Source: Ochromonadaceae sp. CCMP2298 (taxonomy: Eukaryota; Sar; Synurophyceae; Ochromonadales; Ochromonadaceae). Taken from it: 14,255 nt of DNA. The position numbers and the translations under genes were made by a program. The notes beneath the pieces are model-generated. The model worked only from the letters and a program-made list of their open reading frames with translations. It searched no databases and was not told the origin of the DNA. Every line of letters begins with the position of its first letter. The first letter of the stretch is position 1. Location of the stretch: positions 5,919 through 20,173 of the forward strand of contig MU633899.1 in NCBI GenBank assembly GCA_026770595.1, in the 5' to 3' direction. Of this stretch, positions 1 through 9,000 are shown one piece after another.

Positions 1-3000
1 AGCCCAGTGGTCAGCCTTCGTTGCAACCCTCGATGCAGCCCAGTGGTCAGCCTACGTCGCAGCCGTCGGGGCAGCCCTCTAGTCAGCCGACAACGAAGCC
101 CAGTGGGCAGCCGACAGGACAGCCCAGTGGCCAGCCCTCGTTGCAACCTTCATCGCAGCCCTCTGGTCAGCCGTCGGCTCAGCCCTCAGCACTGCCCTCT
201 AGCCAGCCCTCTGCACAGCCGAGTGGTCAACCCACTACGCAGCCCAGCATGCAACCCAGTAGCCAGCCCACAACTCAGCCCTCTAGACAGCCCACTGGTC
301 AACCCACATCGCGGCCCAGTGCGCAGCCCTCTGGACAACCCTCGGCTCAGCCCTCTAGTCAGCCTACGGGTCAGCCGACAACGCAGCCCAGCGGGCAGCC
401 CACGGGTCAACCCAGTGCGCAGCCCTCAGCGCAACCATCGGCGCAGCCATCGTCACAACCCTCCTCTCAGCCCTCAATGCAGCCCAGTAGTCAGCCTACA
501 TCGCAGCCGTCGGGACAGCCCTCTGGACAGCCGACAACACAGCCCAGTGGGCAGCCGACAGGACAGCCCAGTGGCCAGCCATCTGGGCAACCTTCCTCTC
601 AGCCATCGTCGCAGCCCTCCGGACAACCCTCTGCGCAACCGTCGGGACAGCCGTCGGGACAGCCATCGGGGCAGCCCTCTGCTCAGCCCAGTGCGCAACC
701 CTCCACTCAGCCCTCGTCGCTGCCCACTTCTCAGCCTTCGATGCAGCCCTCTGCCCAGCCCTCTGCCCAGCCCTCTGCACAGCCCAGTGGCCAGCCGAGC
801 GCACAGCCGTCGTCTCAGCCATCGGGACAGCCCTCCAGCCAGCCCAGTGCGCAGCCCTCGATGCAACCGTCGTCGCAGCCCTCTGGTCAGCCTTCTGGAC
901 ATCCTACCGCACAACCCTCAGGGCAGCCGTCGTCTACACCATCGGGACAGCCGACAGCGCATCCATCTGGTCAGCCGTCTGCTCAGCCCTCAACACAGCC
1001 ATCTGGTCACCCCTCTGGCCAACCAAGTTCGCAGCCCTCGATGCAACCGTCGTCGCAGCCATCGTCGCAGCCCTCTGGAAAGCCGACTGCACAACCGTCA
1101 GGACAGCCGTCGTCCCAGCCATCGGGGCAGCCCTCGGCACAGCCATCTTCCAACCCAACGGGACAGCCGAGCAGTCATCCGACGACGCAGCCCTCTGGAC
1201 AGCCCACTTCGCAGCCGTCAGGGCAGCCGTCCTCTCAGCCTAGTGCACAGCCATCTGGACAACCCACCTCGCAGCCCTCGATGCAGCCCTCTAGTCAACC
1301 TTCGAGTAGTCCTACGGGTCAACCCAGCAGTCAGCCAACGGGGCAACCGTCTGGTCAACCCACCGGTCAGCCTTCCATGCAGCCCTCGGGACAGCCGACA
1401 TCTCAACCATCTGGACAACCGACTTCCCAGCCGTCTGGAGAACCAACAGCGCAGCCCTCGATGCAGCCCTCGGGGCAGCCGACTTCCCAGCCATCTGGAC
1501 AGCCCACCGGGCAGCCGACGATGCAGCCCTCAGCACAGCCATCTTCCCAACCGACGGGGCAACCCAGCAGTCAGCCAACGGGACAACCATCTGGTCAACC
1601 TACCGGTCAGCCTTCCTCGCAGCCGACCTCTCAGCCTACTTCACACCCTTCGGGGCAACCCACATCTCAGCCCTCGATGCAGCCAACGGGGCAGCCGTCA
1701 TTGCAGCCCACGTCGCAGCCGACGACAGAGCCCACCGGTCAGCCAACGACAAAGCCAACGGGGCAGCCAACTAGTCAGCCGTCGGGTCAGCCTTCTGGTC
1801 AGCCCTCTAGTCAGCCCACTGAACAGCCGTCCTCTCAGCCATCGGGGCAGCCTTCTTCCCAACCGACAGGGCAGCCTAGCGGTCAGCCAACCACGCAGCC
1901 TTCAGGGAAGCCCACTTTGCAGCCATCGGGACAGCCGACCTGTCAGCCGACGTCCCAGCCCACGCAGCCCACCTCGCAGCCCACGAGTCAACCTTCAGGT
2001 CAGCCGTCTGGTCAACCCACCTCCCAGCCCTCGATGAAGCCGTCTGGGCAGCCTTCTTCCCAACCGACGGGTCAACCCACCAGTCAGCCAACGATGCAGC
2101 CGTCAGGGCAGCCCACATCACAGCCATCGGGACAGCCTTCCAGTCAACCGACTTCCCTGCCATCCGGAAAACCAACGTCTCAGCCCTCGATGCAGCCCTC
2201 GGCGCAGCCTTCTTCACACCCTTCGGGGCAACCCAGCAGTGAGCCGACGATGCAGCCCTCAGGGCAGCCCACATCGCGGCCTTCGGGGCAGCCGAGCAGT
2301 CAGCCTAGTGCACAGCCTTCTGGGCAGCCCACATCGCAGCCCTCGGGACAGCCGTCCTCTCAGCCAAGCGCACGGCCCTCAGGGCAGCCTAGCTCACAGC
2401 CCTCCAGCCGACCCAGCGGTCAGCCCAGCATGCAGCCATCCTCTAAGCCCAGCAGCCAGCCCTCCTCCCGCCCCACCTCCAGCCGCCCCACCTCCACACC
2501 CAGCAGCGCCCCCTCCAAGTCTCCCACCACTACCCAGCCAACCATCCGGGGCGTCACCAACCCCCCCACGGAATACCCCACCAGTATGCCCAGCTACGAC
2601 CTTGCATACGCAGATGACGCCTCCTACCAAGCCTACCTCTCCACCAAGGCCCAGTACACTGCCACAGCACAGAGCTTCACCTTCGCCTCCTTCTACTACA
2701 AAGGAACCACGCCCGAGGGCACCTGCGACGCCTGGGAGAGCTTCAAGGCCAACGTGCTGCAGTTGCCCTTCGACGACCTCGAGTTCGTAGGACTGGCCCT
2801 GGATGTGGAGATATACGATTTCCAGTCAGGCGCGATGAGGGAGATAACGGCCCATTGCAGGGACAAGAGCAAGGTTAATGGCATCGCGAACGCGCTGCGG
2901 ACGGGTGCCACCTACAGCACGGACTGCGAAACCCGGCAGTGGCGCGTGTACCCCTGTAGAGGCAAGACGCTGCTTTGTGTCAACTGCAAGCAAGTCTGTG

Positions 3001-6000
3001 CCCCCACGGTGACCTGCCCGGGGACGTCGTTCGTGGTTAACCCCTGCTCGGACTGCGCCAGCCACAAGAGCGCAGGCGCTGTGCTGAGTGCCGCGTACGC
3101 CATGAAGATCCTATACCCCCGGTCGCACTTCCCCTTCACCGCCGCCTCCACGCGCACGACTGTGTCTGTGTCAGCGACCTACAACGTGACAGTGGAGGGC
3201 AACATCCACTGCGGCGCCTTCCCCTCCGGGTCTACCGTCGCCTCCGTGAACGAGATGCAGAACGCAGGCTCCTCCCTCTCCATGGAGGGCAACGGCACCT
3301 TCACAGTGGCCATCACAGACCTAGACCCGGACACTCAGTACGATGTGTACTGCTACACTGAGGACTTCAAATCCCACGTGATGCCCCTGGCTGAGGCGCT
3401 GTCCCTGCGCACCTCCATAGCCACCAAGTGCTGCAGAGCTATTCAAACCCTCACCAGCCACGCCAGCGTTGTGCAGTACGCACCCGGCAGCGGCCGAGCA
3501 GAGACGCCCTTCACTTTCCAGCTCGACTCTCGGCCCTCCACGTCCGCCCTCGTGTCGCTACTCGTGTCTCGCCTCTCCTGCACGGATGGGTCCCCCGTGG
3601 TGGGCAGCCTGGACATCGCAGCACTGCCAGCCAGCTTCGCTTTCGATGCCGACTCCAGCTCGCTGGTGGGCACCTTTCTAGTGCGCGGGGCTACCGTGGG
3701 CTGCTACAGGGTGGACGTGGCGGCTGTCAGCAGCAACGCCTATGCCCCCACGAACTTCACCTTCGTCCTGCAGAACCTGCGCAGCTCGCCCAACCTGCCG
3801 GTGCTGGACACCGTACGTGTGTCGCAAACCGGCGCAGCAGTGCTGTTCAACTTCGACTCAGCTACTGACCAGGGCGCCTCTGTGGTCAACAGCACGTCCT
3901 TCGCCTGCTCTCAGCTGGTGGCCTTCCCAGGCAGCGGCGCGGCCTCCTGCACCTGGGTGAACGCCACTCAGCTGAGGGCGGCCACCACCCCCACAGGTGC
4001 GCTGCCCTCTCCCGGAGATACTGCGAGACTGCTGGGCAACGCTGTGCGCGCCGCGTGCGTCCTGACCTCCAACACGAAGTGCAGCGCCTACGCACTCATG
4101 CAAGCCTCCGACAAACCCATCCTCGCCCCCTTCAACGCCATTACGCCCACCCCCTTCATCTCCACCACTGCCTCCATCGCCCCCTGCGACGACCTGCTAA
4201 TCGACCCCACCAAGTCGACCGGCTTCGCAGGTAGGGACTGGAAATCCGCCCTGTGGAGCGTGAAGGGCAACAACTCGGTCGCCATCGCCTCCCTGATGAA
4301 CATGCGCTTCCCAACGACCTTCAAGCTCGTCACTGTGCCCAACAGCTACCTCATGCGCTCCTCCAGCCTGCGCGAGTCGCTGTACGAGATCACGCTCACG
4401 CTGACCAACTTCTTTGGACTGGTGGGGCGGCAGACTGTGGTGGTCCGCGTGAACAGCGACGGGACCACGATCACTCCCAATATAAACCTATCCGGAGCCC
4501 GCGGCGTGGCGAGCCGCTGGCAGCCCATCAGCATCTTCGCCGCAGTCGCGTGGCCCATCTGCGCCAGCGCCCAGACCAAGAGCCTGCCCATTACGTATGA
4601 CTGGAAGGTCTTCCAGGGGGTTACGTTCCTGCCCGCGGTTGTCACCACGTCGCTCGATAAGCGCTTCCTGGTGCTGCCCCCGTTCACGCTGCAGGCCTCC
4701 ACTGCCTACTCCGTCTCCGTCACTGCCTCGGTGGGCGCAGGCGTGAACCGCATCAGCTCCTTCATCACGCAGACACTGGTGCTGGGGGAGTCCGGCGTAA
4801 CGGCGGCTATCAGCGGCGCCGCCAGCCGCACAGCCAGCACACAGGACCTGGTGGAGGTGGACGCCTCCCCCAGTGCAGATATCGACTACCCCACCTCCAC
4901 GCTCACCTACCTATGGACATGCACTGAGTTTTCCCCAGTCTTCGGGGACCCATGCGTGGGCTTCACGTCCCAAGTCTCCAAGATCCTGACCCTCGCTCCT
5001 GCCACCCTGCCCCCCAAGACCTACACATTCACCGTGTTGGTGCGCAACACTGCGGGCAGGGATGCCGCCGCCTCCACGCGCGTGAGCCTGGTGGAGACCT
5101 CGGTGCCGGGCATTACATTTGCGGCGATGCTGCAGAAGTACGACGCCGCCCAGAAGATAATCCTGTCCGCCACTGTGAACGCTCCCGCGGGCGCTGTCTC
5201 CTCCACCTGGTCTAGTCCCTCCCTGCCCCTCGCCTCTGCCACCAGGTCCGTTCTCACGCGCTCGGTGGCGCGGGGATCCGCCCTGCAGCAGCTGGTACTC
5301 TCCCCTGGCTCTCTGGCGCCGGGCGTGACCTACACCTTCCAGTTGTCGGCCTTCTACGCGAGCAACTCTCTAGTACCCACTGTCAGCCAAGTCAGCATCG
5401 TGATGAACAGCCCCCCCACGAACGGTGCCCTCACCGTCACGCCCTCTGCTGGCGAAGCACTCACCACCAAGTACCTGCTCATGACGTCGCTGTGGATCGA
5501 CGACGTCGAGGACCTGCCTCTGTCCTTCTCTCTGGCCTACTACGCCCTCACTGCGACTGACCTCAACCTTGTCAAGGCTGCGGACGGAGTGCCCTACGTG
5601 CTGACCACCAGTGGACAGGGGCTGAAGGACATCGCCTACCTAAACACAGCAGTGGCAGTTGTGACGGACAGGTTCGGCTCCTCTGCGAGGGCCACTGCCA
5701 CCTTCAAGGTGACTCCCGCGGCCTCCACTGCTGCGGTTATAGACGCCACCAGCGCAGTCCTCGCCGCAGCGCTCAGCAACTCGAACCCCACTGCTGTGAT
5801 GCAGGCCACTGACTCCGCACTGGCCTCGGTCAACACCGTGGACTGCACCGTGCCCCTGCCCTGCGCCGGCATCAACCGAGAGCTGTGCTCTAAGACCCCC
5901 CTGACCTGCGGCCCCTGCCTGGAGGGCTTCCTGGGCATTACTGGGGACTCCAACGTGGCCTGCCAGAGCCCCTCCTCACTCAGGGTGGGCGCCCGGTGCA

Positions 6001-9000
6001 CCTCTGCCTCTCAGTGCATCACCAGCACGTGCAGAGGGGTGTGCGTAGATGTGCCCAAGAAATGCCCAGGGGACTGCACCAACCGCGGAACCTGCGTCTA
6101 CACAGACGTGGATGGCGCGCGGCTCGACACGTGTCTGTCGCTGGGCAACTGCCTCGCCGCATGCGTCTGCCAGACAGGCAGCTACGGCAAAGCCTGCGGC
6201 CTGGGCAACTTCGAGCACCTGCAGCTGCTAGATCTGAGGGAGAGCCTGTGCGTAGGTGTGCTGAAGACGCTCTCACTGCAGGTACACAAACTCGCCTCAC
6301 TTCATCCGAATCTAACCTATACTTCATCCGAATCTGACCTATCCGAACCTACATTCTACAACTGTACAACGACTCTAATCCATGCAAACCTACACGATAT
6401 CCGACTCTAACCTATCCGAACCTACATTCTACACTTTCCGACTCTAATCTATCCAAACCTACACTATGCCCGACTCTAACCTATCCGAATCTAGGATGTA
6501 ACTGCCGACGTGGTGCGATCGAGAGCCCTCACTATAGGCAACATTTTGGAAGACATCGAGCAGATATCCCACTACGCGCTGCTCAACTGCACAGCGGCGC
6601 TGGTCGACACGGTTATCAACTACCCCGCCTATTCCTGCCAGGGCGCGGCGCTGGGGCTGGTGTCTAATGCGCTGTCCAATGTGCTGGAGAGGGGGACCTC
6701 TCTGCCTGACACAGTGCTGGCCAACGTTACCTCGGCCCTGTCAGCCCTGACGGCTGGCTGCCGGGAGAATCTCGGCGTGGGCGAGGAGCCGGTGACGCTC
6801 GTGCGCAGTACCATGAAGGTGCTGACGGCACTAGAGACCGCTGAGTCCCTAACCGGCAAACAATACAGCGAGGCGCAGTCGGCCTTCGAGAAGTTCAACA
6901 ACCTACCCGCGGCCTCTGTGAGCTTTGACTACGGTGAAGAGGGGATTTGGACGGGGGGGGACTCAGTGGGCGTGTCTGTGGTGGTCTTCACGCAGAACCC
7001 GTCAGGTAAGACCACCAACTCCACAAAGATGCAGGTCAAGGCGGTACGGTACACGGGCTCTCCCAGCGAGCGCAGGCTTACGGATGCGGGGCTTGGTGGC
7101 AGGAGGCTAGAAGGGTCTAGTGTGGGGGATGTGGGGGTCACCCTCGTACTGCAGAACGTTGAGCCCATACACTACGGAGAGGTGCAGGAGAGCATAGAGC
7201 CTATCCGCTGCTTCGACAAGTCCAGCGTGCCCTACACCCGCAACATCACGTGCCCCAACGGACTGTTCGTGGAACTGCCCTGCCCCGTCAACGCCAAGGG
7301 CGTGTACAATGTGACCTGCCCGGGGTTCAAGACTGTCCCCCAGTGCACCACCTTCGACGGACAGGACTTCGTGGTCAACCCCTCCTGCGCCGTGGTGGCC
7401 TACACGCAGCACAACACCACCTGCCTGTGCGACGCGAGCACGGCCCGCAGGCTGCAGGGGGGGCAGGAGGTGCTGACTGAGTACTCCAGCTTATTCGTGG
7501 TCATCGGCACTGACTTCGCGACGACCTTCGCCACCGCGCCCAGTCTGCGGGATTTAAAAACCAATGCAGGTAGGTATGCGCATGTGTATGTATGTATGAA
7601 TGTATTAATGTACGTATCTATGTATGTATTAATGTTTGTTTGTGTGTATGTATATATATATATGTATGTTTGTTTGTATGTATGTATGTATACATGTATG
7701 TATATAGGTGTCTAGGTTTACAGATGTATAGGTGCATCTATTTGTATATGTATTTACCTGTAACCACCTCTCCCCCCAGTCATCGTGGGCACTCTCCTGG
7801 GCGTCATCGTGGTCTTCTTCCTGGGGCTGGTCGTGTTCGGCATGTGGGATCGGGCTGACGAGAAGGCTGTCGGTCTCATCAAGAAAGACAACAAGCACAA
7901 GGTGCGCACCATGGATCAGTTTTTCCACGAACTCCTGCCCGAGGAGCTGCGGGACGACCTGTGGTTCCGTCTCTTCTGGAACAGACTCAAGTCCGACCAC
8001 GCAGTGCTGAACCTCTTCCTGAGCCGCGACTCGGTCAAGAGGGGGCGCACCACTGACTGGGCCATCGCGATGGGGAAGTTGGTCAGTTTTCTGTTCGTGA
8101 ATTGCTTCATGGCCTCGCTGCTCTACGCGGACGACGGCGTGTGCGAGACGTACGTACTGCGGGCCGACTGCCAGGGCGCCGAGACCACGGGGGGTCTGTT
8201 CGACGCCTGCTACTGGCGGGAAGACAACGAGTCGTGCGAGTTCGTGGAGCAGGAGGTGGATTTCTACACGTCGATCGTTATAACCTGTTTGGTGAATCTG
8301 TTGACGGTAGGTGCCCCTCCTCTCTCTGCGCCCTACGTCTTTCTAATCTGCACCCCCACACCACACACCTCCACACCCGCACACACCACACCCACACACA
8401 CACCTATACACACACACACACACACCCCTAGGTCCCCTTCGACAGGGTAACGGAGTACTACGTGCTGCTGTGGGTGCAGTACTTCCACTACCGCGCATTG
8501 GACAGACTAGACGGACTGAAGGTCAAGGTGGTACCTGTGGAGGGGCAGGGGCAGGAGGGGGAGGGGCAGGAGGGGGAGGGGGAGGGGCAGGGGCAGTGGG
8601 GGGAGGATGTGCTGCTGAAGAGGTTTGACGAGTTCACACTGGTGCAGACATACCGCTCCACGCTATTCCTCGCCGCCCGCCTGCAGAAGCAGCGCCTCTC
8701 CATGGACTACACCTCGCCCCTGGAGGAGGCGCGGGTGGTGGCTGCGTACGCGGCACAGCAGCGGAAGCGCCTCAGGGGGGGGGCGATGTTCAGCGTGGTT
8801 ACGTCGAAAATGTCCTTCAGTGAACTGCGCTACACTCTGACTGACCTGTCCCCCTCTAGTGTAACGAAGGGCGTGGTCAGTGCGCGCGCCAAGGCGGCCA
8901 CCATTCGCCGCGAGCTGCAGGCCATGCACACGGACGTGGCCCGAGAGGACCTGCTGATCCGCTTCTTCATCGCGGATGTGTTCACCACGTACGAGCACAG

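Noticed and set aside
7-2037. Open reading frame of 676 codons in plus frame 1 (Ser/Arg/Pro-rich), and minus-strand frames across 186-2274
   Set aside because: They are translations of the same 12-bp unit in other frames; the unit lacks stop triplets in several frames. The in-phase frame continues into a domain-bearing protein, the others end abruptly.
7592-7715. Tyr/Val/Cys-rich translation after 7569
   Set aside because: It is the TATG microsatellite of intron 2; splicing at 7570/7779 gives a clean first transmembrane segment.
8385-8430. CA repeat read as coding ([11 protein letters not shown]) at the end of exon 3's frame
   Set aside because: It lies inside intron 3 after a GTAGGT donor; splicing restores a transmembrane segment in phase.
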